From the NCBI GenBank assembly GCA_036675815.1, contig JAKFEE010000022.1:124001-188000 (forward strand): 64,000 bases of DNA, written 5' to 3'. Source of the stretch: JAKFEE01 sp036675815 (GTDB lineage Bacteria; Pseudomonadota; Alphaproteobacteria; Rhodospirillales; Magnetospirillaceae). The translations under genes were made by a program, and so were the position numbers. This document shows, piece after piece, positions 55,901 to 62,663 of the stretch. The notes under the pieces were generated by a model. The model had not been told where the DNA came from. It did not search any database and saw only the letters and a program-made list of their open reading frames with translations. Positions within the stretch are counted from its first letter, which is position 1; every line of letters starts with the position of its first letter.

Positions 55901-56135
55901 CACCATCCGCCACATCGTCGCGCGCGCGCGTGTCGGCAACATCTACATCAATCGCAGCATGATCGGCGCCGTGGTCGGGACTCAGCCGTTCGGTGGCGAA
56001 GGCCTGTCCGGCACCGGCCCCAAAGCCGGCGGGCCGTACTACCTGCCTCGCTTCGCCACCGAACGCACGGTGTCGGCCAACACGGCCGCCGCCGGCGGCA
56101 ACGCGACGCTGCTGTCGCTCGAGGACGAGGATTGA
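52995..56135 (+). CDS. putA: Bifunctional proline dehydrogenase / P5C dehydrogenase PutA
   Basis: A 1046-residue enzyme oxidising proline to glutamate at the membrane. N-terminal FAD-barrel proline dehydrogenase: IAGPGISVKLSALHPRYEF, RLVKGAYWDSEIKRAQ, HNAHSIAF, RVYAPVGSHEDLLPYLVRRLLENGANTSFVNR in pieces. C-terminal aldehyde dehydrogenase: Glu799 in AETGG and Cys833 in GQRCSALRLL. There is no N-terminal DNA-binding ribbon-helix-helix, so it is the shorter non-regulatory type. ATG 52995 diverges from the M1-like gene. No adjacent regulator was found. Confidence 0.97.
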   Translation: MIFRASPPPPDQLRRRIRDSLYADEAACVHALVDAARPPATMASQIQAEARRLALGVRQKRASGLDAFLNEYRLSTDEGVVLMCLAEALLRIPDSDTRDRLIRDKIGGADWSRHLGRSDSLLVNASTWALMLTGRVVRLDTPGVGEGEAGGIIGRLIARSGEPLIREAVLQAMRIMGRQFVMGRTIDEALERGRAAEARGYRHSFDMLGEAAKTRADAERYVAAYGTAIGAIGQASAGRGPIAGPGISVKLSALHPRYEFAQAERVMAELVPRLRRLALQARQLDIALCVDAEEADRLDLSLDVMAAVFTVPELAGWEGFGLAIQAYQKRAPAVLDWLADLARSHGRRLQVRLVKGAYWDSEIKRAQERGLPGYPVFTRKVNTDVSWLACCRKLLAAPDAFYPQFATHNAHSIAFARVLSGGHYCEFQRLHGMGEELYDQVVGEGGSACRVYAPVGSHEDLLPYLVRRLLENGANTSFVNRLADAEQPVDELVADPLGKVAALRSVSHPGIRLPADLYQSERRNSRGVDLNDPMALTDLAAAMLRAESAWAAAPLVAGTSTSGSAPRAAIDPADRRRQVGTVIDAAAADVEAALVAAEAAAPAWAALAAESRAALLDQASDLYEAHTAELMALCVREAGKTIADSLAEVREAVDFLRYYAARARRDFGVAQLLPGPTGESNRLGLHGRGVFACISPWNFPLAIFTGQVSAALAAGNAVIAKPAEQTPLIAHRAVRLLHQAGVPPQVLQLLPGDGAAIGGRLVADGRIAGVAFTGGTDTALSINRTLAGRLGPIVPFIAETGGLNAMIVDSSALPEQVIGDVLTSAFQSTGQRCSALRLLFLQKETAERTLRMLAGAMDELRIGDPALLSTDVGPVIDDEARQTLHAHSARLDHEARPIRTLDLPSGTEHGTFFAARAYELADARLLEREVFGPILHVVRFAGDRLDAVLDAIGAAGYGLTLGIHSRVDSTIRHIVARARVGNIYINRSMIGAVVGTQPFGGEGLSGTGPKAGGPYYLPRFATERTVSANTAAAGGNATLLSLEDED

Positions 56136-56432
56136 ACCGCGGCCGGGGAATGTTCAATCGTCGTCGGCGAAGTTCTGGCCACCTTCGAGGCGCCCTTGCC
56201 GTGGACAATCCGGCCGCGGTGGCGGGGGCCGATAATGGAACGACGATTTACATCATTTCCGACGATGTTTTTCCGTTTTTCAAAGCGCTTTGCTCTTGTC
56301 CTTCCATTTTCCTTAAGGCGATGAAAAGCGCCCGAACGATATAATTCCGAGGGCTTATTGTCCTTGCGCGAGGCGGATGGCTAGCCTGTTCGAACGAGCC
56401 AAAGGGCACGTCCTGGCATAAAGGGGGTAGCG
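56136..56432 (+). other. Intergenic region between putA and the hybrid kinase
   Basis: About 300 bases without a convincing gene. A TATAAT is at 56340-56345, about 90 bases before the kinase start; no good -35 fits. A run of T-rich sequence (GTTTTTCCGTTTTTC) lies at about 56268-56282. A 70-residue ORF here has no support. Confidence 0.6.
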
Positions 56433-58013
56433 GTGGCTGCGACGGTAGTTGAGGGAAGCGAGCCGGCGCTGGATCTGGCGCTGTTCAGGACATTGATCGA
56501 GTCGGCCCCCGAGGGGGTGATCGTGTGGGCGCCGAACCGGCGCGTCGTCTTCGTCAATGCGGCGTTCGAGCGAATGCTTGGCTTGCGCCCACAGAGCCTT
56601 GCCGAATGGCAGGCGGCCTATCCGTGCACGGCGCGAACCGCCCTGGAAACGGAAATGTTGGCATCGCTGTCGAGTAGCGGGGCGTGGGGCGGCGTCCTCG
56701 ATGCGCGAGGTGCGGATGGCGAGCGAGTGCCGCTCTCGCATCGGGCAGGCGTCCTTCGCGACGGCCAAGGCAAGATCGCCTTTCATTATTGCTACCTGCG
56801 CGACCTCTCGCGCCAGCGCGCGCTCGAACAGGAGGCGGCGCGGGCCAGGGAGGCGGCACAGCAGGCCAATCACGCCAAGACTCGTTTTCTGGCGGCCGCC
56901 AGCCACGACATTCGCCAGCCGCTACAGGCGATGGGCATGTTCGTTGCCGTTCTTGCCAACGGCGAGCACTCCGCGGCCAATCGCAAGCTGATCGACCGTA
57001 TACAGGAATCGCTGTCGGCAACCGAACAACTGTTGTCCAGCCTGCTCGACGTATCGAAGCTCGAGGCGGGGGTCGTCGAACCGTCGGTGGGCAGTTTCCC
57101 GGTCGCCGATCTGTTGGAACGGTTGCGGGCGGAATTTGAACCGGTGGCGCGCGCCGCCGGCCTGCGCTTTCACGTCGTATCGAGTCGGATCGGGTTGCGT
57201 GCCGACCAGGCGTTGCTCGAACGCTTGTTGCGCCATCTGCTGGCAAATGCCGTCCGCTACACCGAAACCGGCGGCGTGGTTCTCGGCTGCCGCCGCCGCG
57301 GTGATCAATTGCGCATCGAGGTGTGGGACAGTGGCAGCGGCATTCCCGAAGATCAGATACCGGCCATCTTCCGCGAGTTCCACCAGCTGGGCAATCCCAG
57401 CCGCGACCGCCGCCAGGGCCTTGGTCTCGGCTTGGCCATCGTCGACCGCTTGGCCAAGCTGCTGGAACACCCGGTCTATGTGCGCTCCACCCTTCATAAG
57501 GGCTCGGTGTTTGCGGTCGAGGTGCCCCTGGCCGAGCCGCTCGCACCCAAGCGGCCGGTTCAGCTCGATCTCGCCATCGGCGGCCGTGACGGTGGGCTCA
57601 TCGCGCTGATCGACGATGAACCGGACGTGCTCGAGAGCATGAGCCTGTTCCTCGAAAGCTGGGGGCACACGGTCGTCGCCGCGGCAAGCTGTGACGAGCT
57701 CGTCGACCGGCTTGCCGAACTGCGCCAGATTCCGGATGTGATGATCGCCGATTACCGCTTGCGCAACGGCACCACCGGTGGGCAGGCGATAGCGCGGCTG
57801 CGCGTGAGCCTCAACGCCAACATGCCGGCAATCATCGTCACCGGTGACACTGCACCGGAGCGCCTACGCATGGCCACGGCCAACGGCCACTCGCTGTTGC
57901 ACAAGCCGGTGCAGCCGGCACAGCTCAAAGCCGCGATCGACGAATTACTCGCGCCACGCCGCCAGCCGCGGCCGGGCAAGCACGCCAACGAGGTCGCGGC
58001 GAACCGCTATTGA
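56433..58013 (+). CDS. Hybrid histidine kinase with PAS and receiver domains
   Basis: A 526-residue cytoplasmic hybrid kinase. PAS domain at about 18-125; HisKA with His158 in FLAAASHDIRQPLQAM; HATPase with LLANAVRYTETGG, DSGSGIPEDQ and GLGLGLAIVDRL; C-terminal receiver with IDDEPD and Asp440 in VMIADYRL, ending LLHKPVQPAQ. The HDIRQPL box and receiver resemble the NahK/ErcS' kinases that feed a phosphorelay. The GTG start at 56433 is preceded by AAGGGGG. Its receiver resembles the orphan receiver protein at 2010-2390. Confidence 0.93.
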   Translation: MAATVVEGSEPALDLALFRTLIESAPEGVIVWAPNRRVVFVNAAFERMLGLRPQSLAEWQAAYPCTARTALETEMLASLSSSGAWGGVLDARGADGERVPLSHRAGVLRDGQGKIAFHYCYLRDLSRQRALEQEAARAREAAQQANHAKTRFLAAASHDIRQPLQAMGMFVAVLANGEHSAANRKLIDRIQESLSATEQLLSSLLDVSKLEAGVVEPSVGSFPVADLLERLRAEFEPVARAAGLRFHVVSSRIGLRADQALLERLLRHLLANAVRYTETGGVVLGCRRRGDQLRIEVWDSGSGIPEDQIPAIFREFHQLGNPSRDRRQGLGLGLAIVDRLAKLLEHPVYVRSTLHKGSVFAVEVPLAEPLAPKRPVQLDLAIGGRDGGLIALIDDEPDVLESMSLFLESWGHTVVAAASCDELVDRLAELRQIPDVMIADYRLRNGTTGGQAIARLRVSLNANMPAIIVTGDTAPERLRMATANGHSLLHKPVQPAQLKAAIDELLAPRRQPRPGKHANEVAANRY

Positions 58014-58068
58014 TCGCCGCCGGCGAGCCTCCACCTTTACGGGGCCATTCCCTACAGGAGGCTCTGCC

Positions 58069-58923
58069 ATGGCCCGAGGCCCGTTTCCACCTCAGCATCA
58101 GGCGCGGCAACCCGGCCTCGAATCGGCTATGCGGCCGAAGCCGGAATCGGAGGCCCGGAATTATCGGGGAAGTGGCAAACTCGGCGGCAAGGTGGCCATC
58201 GTCACCGGCGGCGACAGCGGCATCGGGCGCTCGGTGTGCGTACATTTCGCCAAAGAGGGGGCCGACGTGGCCATCCTCTATTTCAACGAGCATCAGGATG
58301 CGGCCGAGACCAAGGCATTGGTCGAGGCGCAGGGGCGGCGCGCCCTCGCCATCGCTGGCGACGTGGGCGATGAGGCTTTCTGCGCCAGGGCAGTCGATGA
58401 GGTGACCAGGACCCTGGGCCGGCTCGACATTCTCGTGAACAATGCCGCCGAGCAGCATGTCTGCCAGTCGCTGGCAGAGATCACCGCAGAGCAGCTGGAG
58501 CGCACCTTTCGTACCAACATTTTCGGCTATTTCTTCATGGCCAAGGCGGCACTGCCGCATCTCGATCAAGGCGCGGCCATCATCAACACCACGTCGGTCA
58601 CGGCCTATCGTGGCAGCGGTCACCTCGTCGATTACGCGTCGACCAAGGGCGCCATCGTCGGTTTCACCCGCTCGTTGGCCCAGCAACTGGCCGAGAAGAA
58701 AATCCGGGTGAACGGTGTGGCGCCGGGCCCGATCTGGACGCCGCTCATTCCCGCATCTTTTCCCGCCGAGAAGGTGGAGACGTTCGGGCAGAAGGAGCCG
58801 CTGGGCAGGGCCGGCCAGCCCGACGAGGTGGCGCCGAGCTACGTGTTCCTGGCCTCGGCCGATGCCTCGTACATGACCGGTCAGGTGCTGCATCCCAATG
58901 GTGGCGAAATCTTGGGCGGTTAG
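58069..58923 (+). CDS. Short-chain dehydrogenase (general-stress type SDR)
   Basis: A 284-residue SDR. NAD(P) motif VAIVTGGDSGIGRSV, NNAAEQ, the catalytic Ser/Tyr/Lys in INTTSVTAYRGSGHLVDYASTKGA (YxxxK) and APGPIWTPL. The N-terminal polar stretch MARGPFPPQHQARQPGLE fits the YdaD/YhdF group found with stress proteins. ATG 58069 follows ACAGGAGG. The substrate is unknown. It is 55 bases past the hybrid kinase stop. Confidence 0.92.
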   Translation: MARGPFPPQHQARQPGLESAMRPKPESEARNYRGSGKLGGKVAIVTGGDSGIGRSVCVHFAKEGADVAILYFNEHQDAAETKALVEAQGRRALAIAGDVGDEAFCARAVDEVTRTLGRLDILVNNAAEQHVCQSLAEITAEQLERTFRTNIFGYFFMAKAALPHLDQGAAIINTTSVTAYRGSGHLVDYASTKGAIVGFTRSLAQQLAEKKIRVNGVAPGPIWTPLIPASFPAEKVETFGQKEPLGRAGQPDEVAPSYVFLASADASYMTGQVLHPNGGEILGG

Positions 58924-59006
58924 GCCGATGGCCTCGCTCGACCAGAAGACGCTTGCTCCGGCTTGCCAGCGCGACTAGCGTGAGAACCGGTGCAAAGGAT
59001 GCGTGC

Positions 59007-59438
59007 ATGGCACTGCCCTCGTCGCGTTTCGTTAATCCCGGTGACACCATGGTCGCCAGCGCCGCCCATCGGGTGGCGACGGGAACGCGCGCCTCGAGCG
59101 AGCAGCGCATCGATGCCAGCGCCGGCGGAACGGGCGTGGCGGGGCGGCACGAATGGCGGCCGGCCGAGGACCACGGCTTTGGCGGGCGGGGCAGTTCCGG
59201 GCGCCAGTCGCGCCTGCCGTATCGTCCCCAGTTTGACTTCACGCCGCTGGTGCACCGTTTCGCTCTGGGCTATGTCGCCAATGAACCACCGCCGGGCGCC
59301 GAGCCCTACTCGCTGGCGCGTGGCCGGTTCGCCGACATGCTGCGCGGCGTGCGCGTCTACGAGACCAATCTTCGCATCCTGGCGCCGGCGAACCACGCTT
59401 ACGCCGCGCGTGGACAACAGCTCAACCGCCTGCTGTAG
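59007..59438 (+). CDS. Conserved-looking hypothetical protein (143 aa)
   Basis: A 143-residue protein with no recognised domain. Starts MALPSSRFVNPGD, a Gly/Ala-rich middle, then FDFTPLVHRFALGYVANEPPPGAEPYSLARGRFADMLRGVRVYETNLRILAP in pieces. The ordered, aromatic C-terminal half reads as real protein. The frame is open upstream to 58953; the later start is chosen because it begins after unlikely codons. Cytoplasmic, no membrane helix. Convergent with the molybdenum-cofactor gene. Confidence 0.55.
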   Translation: MALPSSRFVNPGDTMVASAAHRVATGTRASSEQRIDASAGGTGVAGRHEWRPAEDHGFGGRGSSGRQSRLPYRPQFDFTPLVHRFALGYVANEPPPGAEPYSLARGRFADMLRGVRVYETNLRILAPANHAYAARGQQLNRLL

Positions 59439-59474
59439 TCCGACATGGGCACGCTTCGCGAATGCGCGGCGCGT

Positions 59475-61097
59475 CTACTGCGTGAGGCCCCGCAGGGCCT
59501 CGGGTGTGTCGACGTCGAGCAGAATGGCAGCATCCGGCATGGTGACCTCGCTCACCCGACCGGCGTTGGCGGCAATGATGTGGCGGGCGCCGACATCGCC
59601 CGAGAGGCGGGCCATTTCGCCAAAGAAGGCGCGGCCGATCAGCACCGGATTTCCCCGTTTTCCTTGATAGGCCGAGATGCAGATGTCGCGGCCGTCGGCG
59701 GGGGCGAAGGCGCGGACGAGGCGGTCGATGTGCTCGGCAGTAACCGCCGGCATGTCGCCAAGGCAAACGACGACGCCGTCGACGTCGGCGGGCAGCGCGG
59801 CAAGGCCGTGACGAAGCGACGCCGCCATGCCTTCGGCATAGTCGGGGTTGTCGACGAACTGTACGGCGCGTCCGGCGAGGGCCGCCTCGACGCGTTCGCC
59901 TTCGTGCCCGGTGACGACCAGGACGGGGGTGGCGCTCGAGGCGATGGCGGCATCGACCGCATGGGCGATGAGCGGCTTGCCGGCCATTTCCACCAGCAGT
60001 TTGTTCGCGCCCATGCGCCGCGACTGGCCGGCGGCCAGCACCAGCGCGGCGACCCGCGGTGTCGGCGGCGGCGGCGCCTCGGCGCGCACGGCACGATCGC
60101 GCGGCAGCGGTCGCGCGGCGATGTCCGCGATGTCCTTGAGTAGGCCACCCACCCCCATGGCCTTGATTTCCGCGGCGCCGACCGGTTCGCTGGCCAGCAT
60201 GCGCGGCAGCACCCAGTCGAGGCCGTTGGGCTTGGGCGAACGGCCGCAGCCCGGCATGTCGATCACGGGAATGTTGCCGATGTGGGCAAGCAGCAGCAGG
60301 TTGCCGGGATCGACGGGCATGCCGAAATGATCGATGACGCCGCCCGCGGCGACGATGGCGGCGGGCACCACGTCACGGCGATCGACGGTTGCCGAGGCCC
60401 CGGACACCATCACCATTCCGCAGCCCGCGGCCAGCGCCTCATCGATTGCGATGCGCAGCGCGCCTTCCTCATGCGGGACCCGCCGCTCGTACACCAACCG
60501 GCTGCCCAGGGCATGGAGCCGCGCCCGGGTCACGGCCACGGTGGCATCGAGCACCGCACTCTTCATGCCCGGCAAATGACTGAGAATCAGTCCGACATCA
60601 GTGGCCTTCAGCGGCGCGGCGCGGAGGGGGGGCTCGACGGCGATCTCGCGCCACGCGGCCAGGGCGGCGCCGGGCACGGCAAACGGAATGACCTTCACCG
60701 TGGCCACGATCTGTCCGGGTGTCACGATGTCCCAGGGGGACAGCGTACCGACGGTCAGGGATTCGTCGACGGCGTTGAGGGCATCGATGCGTGCGCGGTC
60801 GACCACCAGTACGCCAGAGGCCGCCGCGGTGAGGTTGCAGCGCCCGGTCTTGGCTGCCGATGTGGCCAGCCATGGGCCACAGAGCAAGGTAGCGATGGTG
60901 GCGGCGGCCTCGTCCTCGGCCACGTCGCCGGATTCGAGGCGAGCGCCCATGACCTCGGTGTATCCTGCCGCGCGCAGCGCCGCGACCTCGGCGGCTTGCA
61001 GGAGGCGCCCCTTCTTGATCGCCCCGGTCGGAAGGCGCAGCGAATGGGCGAGAACGATACCGGCCGCGTCGTCGAGCGGAAACGTCTTGAAAATCAT
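59475..61097 (-). CDS. Molybdopterin-binding / MobA-like nucleotidyltransferase fusion
   Basis: A 540-residue protein with two parts. The N-terminal 340 residues resemble the MoeA/MogA molybdopterin-binding fold (GCGMVMVSGASATVDRRDVVP, NIPVIDMPGC). The C-terminal 190 residues are a MocA/MobA-like NTP-transferase (VAALVLAAGQSRRMGANKLL, VVCLGDMPAV). This fusion is usually found beside xdhC or coxI and delivers cytosine- or guanine-dinucleotide molybdenum cofactor to hydroxylases. Its ATG overlaps the stop of the XdhC gene (ATGA). No hydroxylase gene is in the window. Confidence 0.9.
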   Translation of the reverse strand: MIFKTFPLDDAAGIVLAHSLRLPTGAIKKGRLLQAAEVAALRAAGYTEVMGARLESGDVAEDEAAATIATLLCGPWLATSAAKTGRCNLTAAASGVLVVDRARIDALNAVDESLTVGTLSPWDIVTPGQIVATVKVIPFAVPGAALAAWREIAVEPPLRAAPLKATDVGLILSHLPGMKSAVLDATVAVTRARLHALGSRLVYERRVPHEEGALRIAIDEALAAGCGMVMVSGASATVDRRDVVPAAIVAAGGVIDHFGMPVDPGNLLLLAHIGNIPVIDMPGCGRSPKPNGLDWVLPRMLASEPVGAAEIKAMGVGGLLKDIADIAARPLPRDRAVRAEAPPPPTPRVAALVLAAGQSRRMGANKLLVEMAGKPLIAHAVDAAIASSATPVLVVTGHEGERVEAALAGRAVQFVDNPDYAEGMAASLRHGLAALPADVDGVVVCLGDMPAVTAEHIDRLVRAFAPADGRDICISAYQGKRGNPVLIGRAFFGEMARLSGDVGARHIIAANAGRVSEVTMPDAAILLDVDTPEALRGLTQ

Positions 61098-61789
61098 GGC
61101 CTTCCGTATCGACTCTTGAGTATCTGCGCGAGAACCGCGACGGCGATCTCGGCCGGAGTTCGGCCGCCGAGGTCGAGGCCGATGGGCGCATGGATTCGGG
61201 TAATCTCCGAGGCGGTAAAGCCCGCCCCCGTCAGTCGGTCGACACGCCGGGCATGAGTGCGCCTGCTGCCGAGTGCGCCGATGTAGAAAGCCGGAGAGCG
61301 AAGCGCCGCCTCCAGGGCCGGATCGTCGAGCTTGGGGTCGTGGGTCAGTGCCACGACGGCGGCTCGGCGGTCGAGCGGCTCATCAGCGAAGAACTCGTCG
61401 GCCCAGCGATGCACCACGCGCAGATCGGGGAAACGCTCGGCGGTGGCAAAGGCCGCGCGCGGATCGATGATGCTGACGGCGAAACCGCAAGCGGCGGCCA
61501 TCGGTCCCAGGTGCTGCGCTATATGGACCGCACCGATGATGTTCATGCGCCACGGCGTCGCATACACCCGCAGGAACAGGTCGCGTCCAGGCGACGGCAG
61601 GGCGCCGCTGGTGCCGTCGGCCAGCATGGCGTGGGCCGCCGCCAGCAGTTCGGAATCCAGATCGAGCTCGCCGGTGGTGTCCGTCTCCGTGAGAAGGGCC
61701 TGATTTCCGTCGGCCAGATCGGTGACGACGGCGACCGGGGTGCCGGCCCGACGCGCTGCAGCCAGCGCCTCACGCAACGCCGCGTTCAT
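61094..61789 (-). CDS. XdhC-family protein, Rossmann (C-terminal) module
   Basis: A 231-residue XdhC/CoxI member holding mainly the NAD-like Rossmann half (MNIIGAVHIAQHLGPMAAACGFAVSIIDPRAAFA and YIGALGSRRTHARRVDRL in pieces, then HAPIGLDLGGRTPAEIAVAVLAQIL). XdhC binds and sulfurates molybdenum cofactor for xanthine-dehydrogenase-type enzymes. The upstream ORF carries the N-terminal module, so this is a split form. Starts overlap by four bases at both ends. Confidence 0.88.
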   Translation of the reverse strand: MNAALREALAAARRAGTPVAVVTDLADGNQALLTETDTTGELDLDSELLAAAHAMLADGTSGALPSPGRDLFLRVYATPWRMNIIGAVHIAQHLGPMAAACGFAVSIIDPRAAFATAERFPDLRVVHRWADEFFADEPLDRRAAVVALTHDPKLDDPALEAALRSPAFYIGALGSRRTHARRVDRLTGAGFTASEITRIHAPIGLDLGGRTPAEIAVAVLAQILKSRYGRP

Positions 61790-62112
61790 TCAAGCGGCTC
61801 CACGTGGATACGGATGCTGCCGCCGCAAGCCAGGCCTACCGCCCAGGCCTCCTCGTCGGTCACACCGAAGTCAAGAGTGCGGTGGCGGCCGTCACGGATC
61901 GTGGCAATGGCTTCCTCGACCACCGCGCCCTCGATGCACCCCCCGGAAACCGAGCCCAGAAAGCTGCCGTTGTCGGCGACGGCCAATTGGCTGCCGAGGG
62001 GGCGCGGCGACGAGCCCCAGGTGGCGACCACCGTTGCCAGGGCCACGCCGCGCCCGGCGGCACGCCACGCCAGCGCCTGATCGAGCACGGCGAGATCGCT
62101 GGTTGCGGTCAT
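61786..62112 (-). CDS. xdhC: XdhC/CoxI-family N-terminal module
   Basis: A 108-residue XdhC N-terminal domain: ALATVVATWGSSPRPLGSQLAVADNGSFLGSVSGGCIEGAVVEEA in pieces, ending CGGSIRIHVEPL. The CIEGAVVEEA and CGG segments hold the family cysteines near the cofactor site. It is split from the Rossmann module encoded by the next gene. ATG 62112 gives an ATGA overlap with the YdbL gene stop; an earlier Met at 62124 is possible. Confidence 0.9.
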   Translation of the reverse strand: MTATSDLAVLDQALAWRAAGRGVALATVVATWGSSPRPLGSQLAVADNGSFLGSVSGGCIEGAVVEEAIATIRDGRHRTLDFGVTDEEAWAVGLACGGSIRIHVEPLE

Positions 62113-62432
62113 TTGCGCCGCCAATTGCCGGAGCTATCCATGACGTAGCTGCCCGATGGCGACTGGGCGATGGCCTTCTCGCCGGCGATGGCCTGGACTG
62201 CCGGCAGGCTGGTGCCGGTGCGTGTGGCGATGTCACGGTACTGATCCAGGCGCTGGCCGTTGATGCCGCGCACCAGCGCCTGGATCTCCGAGGTTTGGCG
62301 CACGATCCCCAAGAGACCGTCGGGCCTTTCGCCGACAAGTCCTTGCGCCTTGGCCTGTTCCAGCGTCTGGGCGGCCGCGGGGGCGGCCAGCAGCAGCAGC
62401 GTCACGAAGATCGCATGGGCGAGACGTTTCAT
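62109..62432 (-). CDS. ydbL: YdbL-family (DUF1318) exported protein
   Basis: A 107-residue exported protein of the DUF1318 group. Signal peptide MKRLAHAIFVTLLLLAAPAAA; core AKAQGLVGERPDGLLGIV, RGINGQRLDQYRDIATRTGT and VQAIAGEKAI. In enterobacteria the ydbL gene lies beside ynbE and ydbH, which work with YhdP and TamB in moving phospholipids to the outer membrane. The same three-gene order is kept here. Its stop overlaps the start of the XdhC N-module. Confidence 0.9.
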   Translation of the reverse strand: MKRLAHAIFVTLLLLAAPAAAQTLEQAKAQGLVGERPDGLLGIVRQTSEIQALVRGINGQRLDQYRDIATRTGTSLPAVQAIAGEKAIAQSPSGSYVMDSSGNWRRK

Positions 62433-62438
62433 GAGACC

Positions 62439-62663
62439 TCAGAACAGTTGCGGATTCTGGCGCATCAGGTCCTCGACCTCGCGCTCGACCCTGACCCTGA
62501 TTTCCTGCTCCACCTTGACGTTCAGATTGATCACGATCGGTTTGTCGGGCGGCTCGATCTTCACCGTCGGCTGACATGCCGCCAGCACGCCGATCAGGGC
62601 CGCGGCAGCGACCGCGGCCGCTCGCCTAGCGGCTCGGCCGGCGCAAGATGTCAGGTAGTTCAT
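62439..62663 (-). CDS. ynbE: YnbE-like small lipoprotein
   Basis: A 74-residue lipoprotein with basic N-terminal part, hydrophobic core AAAVAAAALIGVLAAC and lipidated Cys. The mature part is PTVKIEPPDKPIVINLNVKVEQEIRVRVEREVEDLM in pieces; the short sheet-forming PIVINLNVKVEQEIRV segment matches YnbE, which caps the YdbH beta groove. It lies between ydbH and ydbL, six bases from ydbL; its start overlaps the ydbH stop. Confidence 0.88.
   Translation of the reverse strand: MNYLTSCAGRAARRAAAVAAAALIGVLAACQPTVKIEPPDKPIVINLNVKVEQEIRVRVEREVEDLMRQNPQLF

Noticed and set aside
56232..56262. EcfG-type general-stress promoter (GGAAC) before the hybrid kinase
   Set aside because: GGAAC is present but the -10 CGTT element is not at the correct spacing.
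56136..56344. 70-codon ORF after putA
   Set aside because: No ribosome-binding site, no domain and a composition that fits noncoding DNA.
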